Shown: positions 45,980 to 57,107 of the stretch, one piece after another
Layout: every line of letters starts with the position of its first letter
How positions within the stretch are numbered: position 1 is the stretch's first letter
NCBI GenBank assembly: GCA_903813345.2
Contig: CAIIXF020000010.1
Coordinates: forward strand, 32,018,425-32,082,424
Direction of reading: 5' to 3'
From: Owenia fusiformis
Lineage: Eukaryota; Annelida; Polychaeta; Sabellida; Oweniidae
DNA: 64,000 bases
The notes under the pieces: model-generated
The model's input: only the letters and a program-made list of their open reading frames with translations
Told to the model about the DNA's origin: nothing
Databases searched by the model: none
Position numbers and translations under genes: made by a program

Positions 45980-47550
45980 GCGATAAATTTTTAGTTTAGT
46001 TAAGTTTAGTTACCTCACGTTTGAAGATCTCTCATGAGAGGTACAACTTCGTCTACATCCGGGTTATTTCCCATTGGATTACACAGGAGTGTGATTTTCA
46101 ATGCCGCACTACGGCTTTATTACACATTTATGTAGTGTTGCATTTGCACAAATGATAGATATGTATGATATTAAGATATACAACAAGGCTTTTTGAACTA
46201 TAATCCCTAAATCCGAAGAAATCTTTAGTTGGAAATGCCGTCCAATTCCAGTGACGTCACTGATTTCCCAAAAATTGCTCAGACACCATTGAAGAAAAAT
46301 ATAAATAATGTAATTTTAAATCTCTAATTATCTTTCCGATTATTGCATAGATTGGATCATGTAACTATGCTCGAGCGCTGGTGGAATATCGGAGGGTGAG
46401 AAACTGTCATTTTTGTCAGGATTCACGCTAGTTTTATCAGAATTTGTTGAAATTTTGTTCGGTAAATCTTCCGCCAATATGATGCTATACGCTATGATGT
46501 AATCCTCGACCAATGAAACTAGCGGATCATGACCTTTGACTTTGCAATCTCCAGACTTTCGTTCAGAGTAATCAACTTGTTCGGGGGGCCAATGAAAATT
46601 TCCCTTCCAAAGCAATGCATCATGGGAGATATTTATGTAAATTACCATCTGAACTTTTATTGAGAATATGTCTTTTTATTTGTATCAGCACTGTACAAGG
46701 AAATACACTGAATATATCATGTTACGATATATCTTTCTAGACAAGATGAGAGTATGCTATCTCAAATCACCAATATCAAATTGTCAAGGAGTATTGACAA
46801 AAAGTTCACTTATGTTTTAATTTTTGTCAGGACCATAACAAATGAAATAATAAAAATTTACCTCATCAATAGGATAACAAACAAGCAAAAATTTACCTCA
46901 TTAATAGGATAACAAACAAGCATAGCAGAAGCACCCTCATGTCTGTCTATGATTCATGACATCCTAGGCCGAACTGTCATGCTCAGTCAGTCAGGAACTA
47001 GCGACACGAATCTGCATTCTTTATTTTGATTTCTAGCCCAACTGCATTCAATGTGATTGACATTGTCTATGAATCCAAAAGATGTGAAGTCTTGACGGTA
47101 GATTAAACTGCAAATGGCTGTGGTATCGCAGTACTTGAGGGAAATCATATTGAGATCTTACCAGAAATCAACTAAACATAGCCGGATTAATCTGGAATAA
47201 GAAATCAGAAACTAAATTTTACAAGTCCAGGAGTTGAAATCCGAAATGAAAATAATACAATACGTACGTTAAATCACATTTTCACCCATAGCTAGACATG
47301 TCCATTACCAGCCAATCCAAGGGCAATATTTCAAATAACAGCATGCTATTATATAACCAACAATTCACTCAAGGTTAGCCTTGCCCAAGTCAGTATTTTT
47401 TACTTATCCCAGAGACAGGACGTCTATCTATCTATCTAGATAGACGTCCTTGGCATCATGTAGTTCGAGTGTCTCATCAAATCGTTTGATGACTTATCAC
47501 ATGGATCATGTATTGTCCAATTTTGATACAAAATAAATTCCATAACAATG
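45980..47550. other. Intergenic, nothing recognised
   Basis: A 102-codon minus ORF (46340-46648) has no recognisable domain. A short direct repeat AAAATTTACCTCATYAATAGG occurs at about 46854 and 46889. A perfect 13-bp stem built on a CTAT microsatellite (GGACGTCTATCTA / TAGATAGACGTCC) is at 47418-47449. Confidence 0.4.
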
Positions 47551-47555
47551 TGCCT

Positions 47556-47965
47556 TTAAGGTTCAGCTGGAAAGTAACATTTTGGTAAAAAAATGCTTTA
47601 CCTGCACATGTTATTTTCTGGAACAAAATTAAGTATGAAGGCATGTACATGTATGTAATTCCTTGCTTTTTTCAGGAAAGTATCATTACACTGTCTCCTT
47701 TTAGTAAACCTGGAAATGGGTCAATGGTAGCTCCTGTGTTGTCTGGAAACTTTGAAAGAAAATTTGGAAAAATAGAAAGTGTGAAATATCAGAATTTCCT
47801 GGAGTTCCCATTGAACTCCTACCAGATATTCTAAAAGATAGTGATACTTTCCTGAAAAAAGCAAGTAAATTGACACATGCCTTCATACTTTATTTTGTAC
47901 CAGAAAATAACATGTGCAGGTATACCAATTTTCTAGCAAAATGTTATTTTACAGCTGTGCCTTAA
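47556..47965. mobile_element. 410-bp MITE, larger member of the TTAAGG family
   Basis: Ends TTAAGGTTCAGCTGGAAAG and CAGCTGTGCCTTAA match the 119-bp member. Inverted arms of about 130 bp continue inward (for example TTGCTTTTTTCAGGAAAGTATC against GATACTTTCCTGAAAAAAGCAA). A unique loop of about 150 bp reads a short open frame that I do not recognise. A fragment of the same interior occurs at about 7948-7985. Confidence 0.85.
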
Positions 47966-47969
47966 GTAA

Positions 47970-48617
47970 TGCAATTGTCAAAACGTGGCGCTGTGTAACA
48001 CTACCAAAAACCAATGGTAATTTCATATGCGCCATTTTGTTGAATCCTTTGATTTGATTGGTTACCTTAAAAAACAATATGGCCGACAAGGAAGTAAAAA
48101 AATGTGATTTATCTGCACAGCTCCTTTAATTTATATCACGAATATATCAGGCAAAAGTGTAACTGCACACAATGCTTGCATATTTTGAAATGTAACCATC
48201 GCATATATTGTCTAAAACGTATTAAATTGACGTCATCAAAACAGAAATTTACTCCAATTTCAGTGGCAATTTTCTCAAAATCCAGGGATAACTGGAGCTT
48301 GATATCTTACAAAACCATATTTTAGAGTGTGTTCATTCAGACAAATGTGTAAAATTAAAGGTTCATGAAGGTTCAAGACTCCAAATAAGCGGGTAAAGTA
48401 TCCCTCCTCGCGACTTTCTTGAAGAATAGACAGCCATTCAGCTGTGAAAAGATCGAAAATACTTTATCTTTAATCATTTAAACTCATCTCGCCATTTGTT
48501 TACGATGTTGTGCCTCAAAAGCAAGAAATTTAGACACGATTACGATGAATAACCCCTCCTATTTCCATGTTAAAAATATGGGGTGACACGGTAATTGAAA
48601 CAAGAACACAAATGTGT
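47970..48617. other. Intergenic, nothing recognised
   Basis: No ORF with a domain. A 73-codon ORF at 48104-48325 is unrecognised. Confidence 0.3.
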
Positions 48618-48704
48618 ACAATATGTCCCCACCTATGGGTGATCCCGTCAAATGGTTATCCTAAAAATGAGTAGACAAGACTTTACCGACACAATAAGAA
48701 AATA

Positions 48705-49410
48705 TGTAAACAAGACTTTACAGACAAGATTTGAGGACAGAAAATCCAAAATAGCTGCCTTGACATTTATCCAGAATGCCAAAAACTAATCTGTTCTAGA
48801 TTTTCATACTAAGAATCGTCCCTAAAAATTTGAAATTGATCTACCAAACAGTTCACCTGGAAATGTGTAGACAAGACTTTACAGACGAGATTTTAGGACA
48901 GAAAATCCAAACTGGCTGCCTTGACATTTACCCAGAATGCCCAAAAACTAATCAGTTCTAGATTTTCATACTAAGAATCATCCCTGAAAATTTGAAATTG
49001 ATCTACCAAACGGTTCACCTAAAAACGCGTAGACAAGACTTTACGGGCAAGATTTTAAGACGAAAAATCCAAAATGGCTGCCTTGACATTTATCCAGAAT
49101 GCCAAAAAACTAATCAGATCTAGATTTTCATACTGAGAATCATCCCTGAAAATTTGAAATTGATCTACCAAACGGTTCACCTGAAAATGCGTAGACAAGA
49201 CTTTACAGACAAGATTTTAGGACGGAAAATCCAAAATGGCTGCCTTGACATTTACCCAGAATGCCCAAAAACTAATCAGATCTAGATTCTCATACTAAGA
49301 ATCATCCCTGAAAATTTGAAATTGATCTACCAAACGGTTCACCTGAAAACGCGTAGACAAGACTTTACAGACAAGATTTTAGGACGGAAGAATCCAAAAT
49401 GGCCGACAAT
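48705..49410 (+). repeat. 162-bp tandem array, about 4.3 copies
   Basis: The word GTAGACAAGACTTTACAGAC (GTAAAC in the first) starts units at 48705, 48867, 49029, 49191 and 49353, giving an exact 162-bp period. A partial extra start lies at 48671. Each unit contains AAAATCCAAAATGGCTGCC and GAAATTGATCTACCAAACGG. All frames have stops. Confidence 0.93.
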
Positions 49411-49879
49411 AAAAAAGTGATTATGAGTTTTTGCTGAAATCTTTTTACAAAATTATCACATATAACTACTGTTAACAATAACATAGGCTTTAACAACAAA
49501 GTACACCTGAATTTATTTATAAAGCTACTAAAAAGTTAAAGTATGAAAACTGAAAAACACCATTCAATATGATACAAAGTATTATCGTGCGCTAACCTTT
49601 CTTAAAACATTCAAAATGGCTGACATGACTGAGCTAACAGGTCCAAAACCTAATCAGATCTAGAATGAAGTGAGCTGAACAAGATGTTAAAGTTTTAAAA
49701 GCAACTGTGAAGCTGTTTTTCTTAAAGTTTGCAGACAAGGATTTTAGCATTTGACTTCAAAATGGCCGACAGGAAGTAGGTATCGAGTTAATTTTTTTTC
49801 ATCCACATCTGTATGCACTCATAAGTTATCCCTGAAAATTTGAAGGTGATATCTGTAGCGGTTTTGGAGAAAACAGCCG

Positions 49880-49896
49880 GACGTACGGACGGACAG

Positions 49897-49927
<31 letters not shown>

Positions 49928-49942
49928 GACAGACGGACGCGC
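49880..49942 (+). repeat. (GGAC)n/(AGAC)n microsatellite
   Basis: Irregular run of CGGA, CAGA tetramers inside the right end of the 1363-bp element. Confidence 0.9.
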
Positions 49943-49989
49943 CTAGGCCGACAATATGGCCCCACACTATGTGGTGGGGACATAACAAA

Positions 49990-50828
49990 AGTAGTTTCTT
50001 CCGGTACACAGCGCATTGACCAATCAATGGATCGTATCAGCGTAATCTGGCAGAGAATCGTCGATTTAAATTTTCCATGCCAATTCTAGCTGAAATTCAT
50101 TCTATTCTACGATAAATACTGCATATGTTTGATAAACGATATTATCAGATGTAAGTATAAGATGTATTTGAAATATAGGACCGACATTTATGCTTTGAAT
50201 TATGACATTTGAGATCGAAAAATGCAAATTAGTTTGAGGATCATTTTCCATTGACTTTTGCAGTGTTTTCATTAGGGTCTGAAAAATGTGGGTCCCTGAG
50301 ACCCCACATTTAAAAAATCTGGGACCAGGCTAGAAAAAGTGGGTCCCAAAATATGATGACTAAAAATTTTAAGTTTCAGTTCAGTTTATCAAAAAAAGTA
50401 ATTTTCTAACTAGGTTGAATGATTCTGATGTTGGATTATGATCTGGGATAGTTGGGATTTGTTTTCCTTTTGACTGGTAAACAATACATGTAGGCTACTC
50501 CATGTACTTAGATGTTTTTTCAAACATTTTCCTATCTTTATTTCTCTACTATGCCATATGAGCTCATATTTTATTGTAGTCATGTGATCAGATCAAATTA
50601 AAACAGGTCATGTAGCATAAACATTCAAATTTCCCGCTTTACAAGTTTGTTTTGGCTGTTCCATTTAAGAGTGTTTCTCCCCGAATGATTAAAATTATAA
50701 ATGGGAGTTGCAAATTTCATAGGAGGGAGGAAGTTTACTAATTGGAACATTCCAGTTGGTGTCTCTTGCTCAAATCACAAACTGGAAACAGGAAAACTTT
50801 CTGAAATATTCGGCAATTTAAATTAATC
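49990..50828. other. Intergenic, nothing recognised
   Basis: A short internal repeat of GTGGGTCCC/GGGACC words at about 50290-50350 is the only feature seen. Confidence 0.3.
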
Positions 50829-51388
50829 TTTAAAGGCCGAGTTCCGGGAAATATTAACACAATTGAACATGTTAAACAACTAATATACATACTTTTTTGT
50901 GGCTTGGTTGAATGGCTATTAATCCAAAGTTCCGATGTGCCTCATCAAGAAGACGATAGAGTGACAAAGATTATGTCAAGCGGAGTTAATAATTTTTGTG
51001 CAAATTTTCTTCTTGGATCGAAAAATTTCATTTTAATTCGATTAACTTACGATAGGTGGCAAAAGGTCTAAAGGTAGGTCACGTGACACAAAACAACGAA
51101 TCATATGACACGAAACAATGAATCATTCACCAGATGGCGCAGTTAAATGAGGTCAATTTTACGACAAACGAAAACCGTTTAGCTCAGCTTCAATTTTGCT
51201 CTCGCAGTCGAACGAAACTGAAACTTCTTTCGTCGATATCTAGGTGAGTGATTTTTTTCAGGCTCCGGTATTTTGACAAAGGTAAGTTCACGTCGTAGCC
51301 ATTCTTAGGGGCAGGTTTGAGGCACCAACGATTTATTTTGAAGTTTTTCTAAGGAATTATTCCCGATTTCCGGTATTGCGCCTTTAAA
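50829..51388. mobile_element. MITE with TTTAAAGGC termini
   Basis: The left end TTTAAAGGCCGAGTTCCGGG and the complement of the right end (TTTAAAGGCGCAATACCGGA) are imperfect inverted repeats of about 25 bp. About 560 bp, non-coding. Target duplication not resolved because the ends themselves are palindromic (TTTAAA). Confidence 0.6.
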
Positions 51389-53760
51389 TTGCAGATTTTT
51401 CAAACATTATTTTGGGAAAGTAAGATTCTGTATGGTAAGTAAACACTTCATCTTATGTTTTGGAAAGTTTTGGCTCAATTACTGAAGTGAAAGTGGAAGT
51501 ACAAAAAAATAAAATAAATGTTTTTCTTTTATTTAAATCTGCGTTTCTTGGTACGTGAAGTCAGATATTTTTTCAGTCCGAGGATTTAAATTTTAATGAA
51601 TATACTTTTGCCTAAAAACGGCGTTAAAGCGGCTCTAAGGTCTGTGGAGAGAAAAATGGAGAAATTTTACCTTTTCTGAGCTATCGGGGTGAAGTTTGGT
51701 CCAACATCTTCTTCCTTATTCCTATTTTATAAAAATGTATGCATATGGCAATATTCATCAACCAGTAGAACTGGCAAATCGTTTAGAATCTACAATTCCA
51801 TACAAGGAGTCCCACTCATAGATTTTTCAAATTCTTTCCAAGTCGACGTCGAAACACCTAGCGGGTGAAATTGAAACTAATTTTTCTGGCTGCTCGAATC
51901 GATAAAATCTCTGATAGTGTGAGTCTTTTTATGAAATCTTTCTGATAGAAAACACTTAATTAATATTAGAAAGCATTAAATGTTGAATCCGAAGCGTAAT
52001 CTGAAATAAAAGTGAAAAAACATTGCGCGGACGTCAGAGAGAAACTTCCGGTTTAATAAAAACTGGCGGACGTCGAAGGAGAAATTATGACGAAGAATTA
52101 GAGGATTTTCCTTTGCCATTATCGATCGTTATAAGGTATGTGCACAAATTCTAGTAGCATACATGGAAAATAGATACATTTTTAAAGGCAACAACATATT
52201 CAAAGCTTTCATTTTACGATAGGCCCAGGATCATTGGATACGACTCGGCAATCGATACTCCCACTTTAATGAAAGCTTAGCTTTTGGTAGCGTGTAAAAT
52301 CTCACCTGCGCGCTGAGCATATCAAAATCAGACCAGATTTACCAGTCAAAAAATACATAATTCTCACAAATAAATAATAACCAAATCAAATGCACACTCA
52401 CTCAGTTGACTCAAAGTGAAACGAAAGACAAAATAAAATCTGAGTGAAAATTATTCACAATGTGCTTGCAGTGGATTACAAATATAAAAACACAACCTCC
52501 GTTTTGCAGCCACTCGACTCTCCTCATCCCTCTGGCTGCCATAACGATCGATCAGGCCTGATCAAGTGTCGAAAGTAATCCAAACCACCAATTTAAATCA
52601 AAACTGCCTCGTGAGTGAAAAAAGTATGGCGCAAACTCACTTCTCGCCGTCTCTCGCGAGAGGTCGACCCTTACATAGACTTACCAGAAATGTGCTATGT
52701 TCAAAATATCCTTCCAAAACAATTGTTCTGAACACAGAAGCTTTAAGTAGAGCTCAAGAAACTATGACCCTGACTGCCTGCAGCTGGACTATTCGCGCTG
52801 TAGAGCGGAAGGGAAGTAGTGACACCGGGTGCAACGTTGGCATTTCATATTAAGAGTAAAATATGACTGGCCAACCCCGGATCGCTACAAAATTCAAATG
52901 AAACCGATAAGCTGGTAAGTTCAATCCAGAAGGTATTAAGGGGGGGGGGGGGCAAATTTTGAGTCTCTGGAAAAAAAATTGGCCCCTAAAACCAAAAATT
53001 TAAAGGCCAAATTATGCCCAAAAAGGCCTATTTTTGGAGGTCCGACAAAATTTTGCGGCCCAAAAACTAGACTATAAAAAATATCTGGAAAAAATGCCGG
53101 CTGTTTGATTTTGTAATCACTAGTCTACATGACTTCATATAGGCTATGATAGAATAATCGAGTTACAACCCTGGAATCCAATCCTCCAATTTTAGCCCCA
53201 CTTTTAACATGTTGGACCCACCAAAAAGGGGGGGGGGCTGCGTGCCCTACCCCCTGCTCACTCAGATCCGGCAGTGATTTATCGTCCTTGGGAAATTGGC
53301 CCTCTTGAATCTAATGTAACAACCCTGGGTTGTTACTTTTCATATTTTATGGCCAAGTAGGCAATAATTATTTCACGCATCTGTTAACGCATGGAGCCCA
53401 TGGTTAACGTAAATACTAGTATTTCAATTTATTGTAAGGTTCTCATTTGAATTTGGTGCCAGAATAGTTTGATGACCCCTTAGCACATTAGCCAATCAGA
53501 GGAGGTTTTACAAAAAGAATTTAGATTAACAATATTTTATAGCGTGCTGATTAAATCGTCTATAAATGGAGGACTTCGAATACGATATGATTTTAAGCCT
53601 ATAAATTATTTTATGATGGTCTCAGGTTTTGAACAGAAATAGACGGCTAAGTAAAACATTGTATTAATATAAAAAACGCATTGTATATATATTTGTTGTT
53701 TGTTGTTGTTATAGTGTGGTTTAAAGGTTTTTCTAAACAAATAAATCATAAATCAAACCC
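51389..53760. other. Intergenic with G-runs; one GC-richer patch
   Basis: G runs lie at about 52940-52953 and 53229-53238. The 52480-52860 patch is richer in G/C with a 95-codon plus ORF (52566-52853) of no recognisable family. It could be an exon or promoter-proximal segment of a gene I cannot see, but there is no positive evidence. Confidence 0.3.
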
Positions 53761-53763
53761 ATG

Positions 53764-54360
53764 TAGGTATACCCGTATCAACTAGTGGAAGCGTAAGTTT
53801 CCGAATATGTTGAGAAGGCGGTTGCGTCTGATAAAAGGAAATATTTCTCTCTACTTGGTCTAGGGAGTACTTGTGGTGGACTCAATCCTCAAACGGCATC
53901 ACGCCTTTATTGGACGCTGTCTATCCCTACAATGCTATACGGTAGTTCAATCATTTCTTATTCGAATACGTCTTCGAATTCCAAGTAGTTATAACAGTTG
54001 GAGCAACTAATACCTTGAGAATCAAGATGATTCGAATAATGATGTTGAATTAATCCAAACAGCCCATAGGCTTGACATAAGATTGGAAAACGCATTCAAT
54101 GTCTTCCTAAATTTGCTGATAATGTATTTTCAACTGATCCACTGGGCTAGATGGACATCGAGTATAAAATCGCCTTAGATAAAGTAATGTTCTTCCTTAT
54201 GTTGATAACACTACCGGTAAAAAATATTTATAAGCAGGTCTTTCTTTATCGACGAGACGTTTAGAGACGTAATTATGCCTATCATCTCTAAAGCTCTTCG
54301 CCACGATTAAAGTGTAATTACCGGAAGTGGGTAAGATATGACCGAGAGCGGATGATACTA
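53764..54360 (+). pseudogene. LINE post-RT fragment
   Basis: A frame from about 53764 reads VGIPVSTSGSVSF, then KAVASDKRKYFSLLGLGSTC GGLNPQTASRLYWTLSIPTM LYGSS. This is the conserved region just after the reverse transcriptase of non-LTR elements (GLNP-x-T-x-x-x-LY-x-x-x-x-P-x-LYG). A later frame, 54100-54250, gives LGWMDIEYKIALDKVMFFLM-type sequence with stops. No RT catalytic box remains. It is a truncated, decayed piece, different from the 38.3-kb copy. Confidence 0.65.
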
Positions 54361-55212
54361 GTATGGCGGGAGAACAGGAGGTTCTGGATATGGAAACCTC
54401 AAAATTAGGATACAGGATTTATCCTACTAACTTTCTCCCTAAAACTAGTAGTAGTGCTTCTTTGCAAACGCTTGCATCTAGTACTCACTACAGACTCGTT
54501 AATTGTTGTGAGTTGTATTTTGAACCCGGGATTTTGAATCAATTTTATCTAACCTATCATCATTTTTAAGCATTCCTAACTTTTCTAACTCCGCTTGTCC
54601 AATAATTCCTAAGTAAACGTATTCGGATTCACTGCAACACAAGTCCATAAATGATTTATTGATTACTTTGCTGCTTAATTGTATCACATTCATTTCATGC
54701 GTGAAATCCTGTCATTTTTCTCATTGGAAAGTGGTTTTTGTCTTGTTTGACATTTTTGTATTATTGTGAGATAGATAAGAGGAGAAATGACTTCCTATCG
54801 AAAATCCGTTAACATGGGGTTTGTAGAAAAAACCGGGTACCAGGTAGTAAATCCTCCATGCTGGGTTCAAACTTGGTACCCGGTACCCGGTCGAAAAAAA
54901 CGGGTACCAAAAAAGAAAAATCCGAATATAAAACATGATTAGGTCATTAGAAAACGTGTAAGATTTGTTTTGAATTCACAAAAATGTATGTAACTTCCTT
55001 CAAAATTGAGCTAGAAGCTTCAAATAAAAAGCATTTTAAGGCTCCTTTCCTCCTCTATCATCATGCTCATATTTTCATTGGTTATGAGGGAGGGGTGTGA
55101 TTGCACCATCAAACCCCCTCCTGGCTACCCCTATGACATTGTTAACGATTTGAAAAACATGACAAATCAATCTTACTCTATTTTCAATAGTTCGTATGTT
55201 AGTACGTGAATT

Positions 55213-55941
55213 AGTTTAGTTTTTATGGTTTCTTTATTTTACTTTACAATATGATTTACAAATGACAGGGCCGAGGCTGAAATTCAGCATTATTGGCCCT
55301 GTTAGTACAAAGTTTATTCAAATTTACAAAATAGCAACAAAAATGACTACCAACATGTATGTATGCATGGCAGGAATGTGTTAAAACTATATAATTATAT
55401 CAATGCATTCACACAAAAAGGATGTAAAATGCTTCAATATTGAAGAATTGCATGTTATGCTAACTCCATCTCTGCCATACATTAAGATATTCTGCTTTTG
55501 CTCTATAGAGCATCCTGTAAAGAAAATGTTCATTTCTGGCATGTTCCTGAGTTCCCCCCAAAGTTTCTCTCTTATAACATTCAACAGAGGGCATTTGAAG
55601 ATTAGATGCTTTGTGGTTTGTTGTTTAAAACCACAGATGCATTTGGGACTGTCAATACCTTGAAAATTATGTTGGAAAAGATGACCAGTAAAAATGAAAT
55701 CACATCTTGTTCTATTCAATAAAATTTCTTCTTTTCTTGTAAGATCCAGGTTTGTGGTTGTTAATTGCTTCGTTTTCCCTGAAAATTTACGTAAATTGAT
55801 TTTGAAAGGAACTCTTGATGGTGAACTTTTTAGATAATTTGGAATGGCTTCCCATTCACTTATGGCATTTATGAAGTGAATGGGAAGCCTTTCCAAATTA
55901 TCTAAAAAGTTCACCATCAAGAGTTACTTATACACATGTAC
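55213..55941 (-). mobile_element. Truncated LINE insertion with 11-bp TSD and 5' hairpin
   Basis: The minus-strand frame 55387-55920 carries the C-terminal end of a non-LTR retrotransposon protein: LTRKEEILLNRTRCDF, then CICGFKQQTTKHLIFKCPL (C-x-C-G, H-x4-CP zinc-knuckle-like region). The insertion is flanked by GTACGTGAATT at 55202-55212 and 55942-55952, an 11-bp target duplication. Its 3' end (low coordinates) has an AT-rich UTR. The 5' end is a snap-back palindrome (separate entry), which produces the open frame's apparent start. 5' truncation removed the RT. It lies inside the long-TIR element. Confidence 0.85.
55810..55925. repeat. 52-bp-arm palindrome at the LINE 5' junction
   Basis: Arm 55810-55861 and arm 55874-55925 are inverted copies with one mismatch, around a 12-base loop (atggcatttatg). 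Because the flanking target duplication lies outside it, the palindrome was made during or after this insertion. Confidence 0.92.
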
Positions 55942-56340
55942 GTACGTGAATTGTTTTGATTATGATTTAAATCTGTAAATAGCTATCGTTACTTAAGCAA
56001 AGGGGTGACGTGTGTTAGTTTACATGATGCAACATGTAAGATTTTGATTATTTATCATAATTAAAGATATCCCAATTTCGACGAAACGTCCACTAAAGTG
56101 TATGTCTTACAATGTCATAGGCTTTTTATTTGAAGCTTCTAGCTCAATATTGAAGGAAGTTACATACATTTTTGTAAACTCAAAACAAAGCTTACATGTT
56201 TTCTAATGACCTAATTATGTTAAATATTCGTATTTTTCGTTTTTTGAGGTACCCGGTTTTTTCAACCGGGTACTAAGTTTGAACCCAGCATGGAGGATTT
56301 ACTACCCGGTACCGTGTTTTTTCTACAAACCCCTAAACAT

Positions 56341-57107
56341 TTTCGATTGTTTATTTTTTTGATTAGCTCTGCCAGTCCTTGAACAATAGTGATGTTAATC
56401 ACTATGATGTTAATATACTATTTGAATAATAAATCTACTTACAATGTACATCGAATTTACTTAGTAGTATATGTATGTACTTACTAATATATATATATAT
56501 TTTAATTTCTTTAAAATATGATCCACAAGTACATGTTCTGTTAATTGAATGGTCGTTTATCAGACAGCATTTTTGGTTTAAATGCATACATACGCACGCT
56601 AATGTATTAGTTAAAATGTCTGCTGTAAAAATGAATGTATATAAATTTGAAAAAAGTATTTAACTAACTAACTAAAAAAAATTAAAGATGTAGAATTTTA
56701 ATGTAGCCAAGACTTCATTCTTTAATATTGAATAATGACATGTGTATACTTACTTACCCATTGGTTAACCATTTAACCATTTACAATATAGTAAATTGAA
56801 ATCTCAATGAAGTCTCAATTATATTATGTTTATTTTTCTCTAATTTTCTTAATTCAGTACAAAATATTTGTGGTCACATGTTACATGTATATTAACAATG
56901 CAAAGCAAGTATTAAGTTCATCATGTACTCTGACTCAGTCATAAAAGCATTCCATCTCATGAGTCCACTATTAAGTGTATTGGTTTCACCAAGTGCTCAA
57001 GCACTAAAATACAGTGTCCAATCCTACGTTTGAGTCCACGATGAAATGTATTGAGTTCAATGATAACTCAAGCACATAAATACAGAATTGAGTTCTACGA
57101 ATTGAGT
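56341..57107 (-). other. ACTR8 3' flank / UTR
   Basis: Downstream of the ACTR8 stop. It holds a two-and-a-half-copy degenerate 71-bp repeat (units near 56961, 57032 and 57103, each with GAGTYCAC) and, on the minus strand, AATAAA at 56829-56834, about 275 bases after the stop, a plausible poly(A) signal. Confidence 0.4.
56829..56834 (-). promoter_or_regulatory. Candidate ACTR8 poly(A) signal
   Basis: AATAAA on the minus strand (TTTATT as written), the first plain hexamer at a reasonable distance after the stop codon. No transcript evidence. Confidence 0.35.

Larger units (their letters stand above)
48622..49984. mobile_element. 1363-bp non-autonomous element with internal 162-bp repeats
   Basis: The ends TATGTCCCCACC (48622) and GGTGGGGACATA (to 49984) are exact 12-bp inverted repeats, flanked on both sides by ACAA (48618-48621, 49985-49988), a probable 4-bp target duplication. 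Inside are the 162-bp tandem array, two more diverged units around 49610-49680 and 49758-49860, and a GGAC/AGAC microsatellite near the right end. There is no protein-coding frame; ORFs on the minus strand reading CPSVCPSV repeats are translations of the microsatellite. Confidence 0.8.
54816..56333. mobile_element. 1.5-kb long-TIR element, host of a LINE insertion
   Basis: Inverted arms 54816-55032 and 56121-56333 begin GGGGTTTGTAGAAAAAAC and include ACCCGGT/ACCGGGT runs, CCTCCATGCTGGGTTCAAAC, TTTTCTAATGACCTAAT and GAAGCTTCTAGCTCAAT in mirror order. The flanks TTAACAT (54809-54815) and TAAACAT (56334-56340) look like a 7-bp target duplication with one change. Removing the inserted LINE (55213-55941) leaves under 0.9 kb, so the element itself is a non-coding MITE or foldback element. 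Confidence 0.75.

Noticed and set aside
49788-50027. Cys/Val/Pro-rich repeat proteins on the minus strand
   Set aside because: Direct translation of the GGAC/AGAC microsatellite in two frames.
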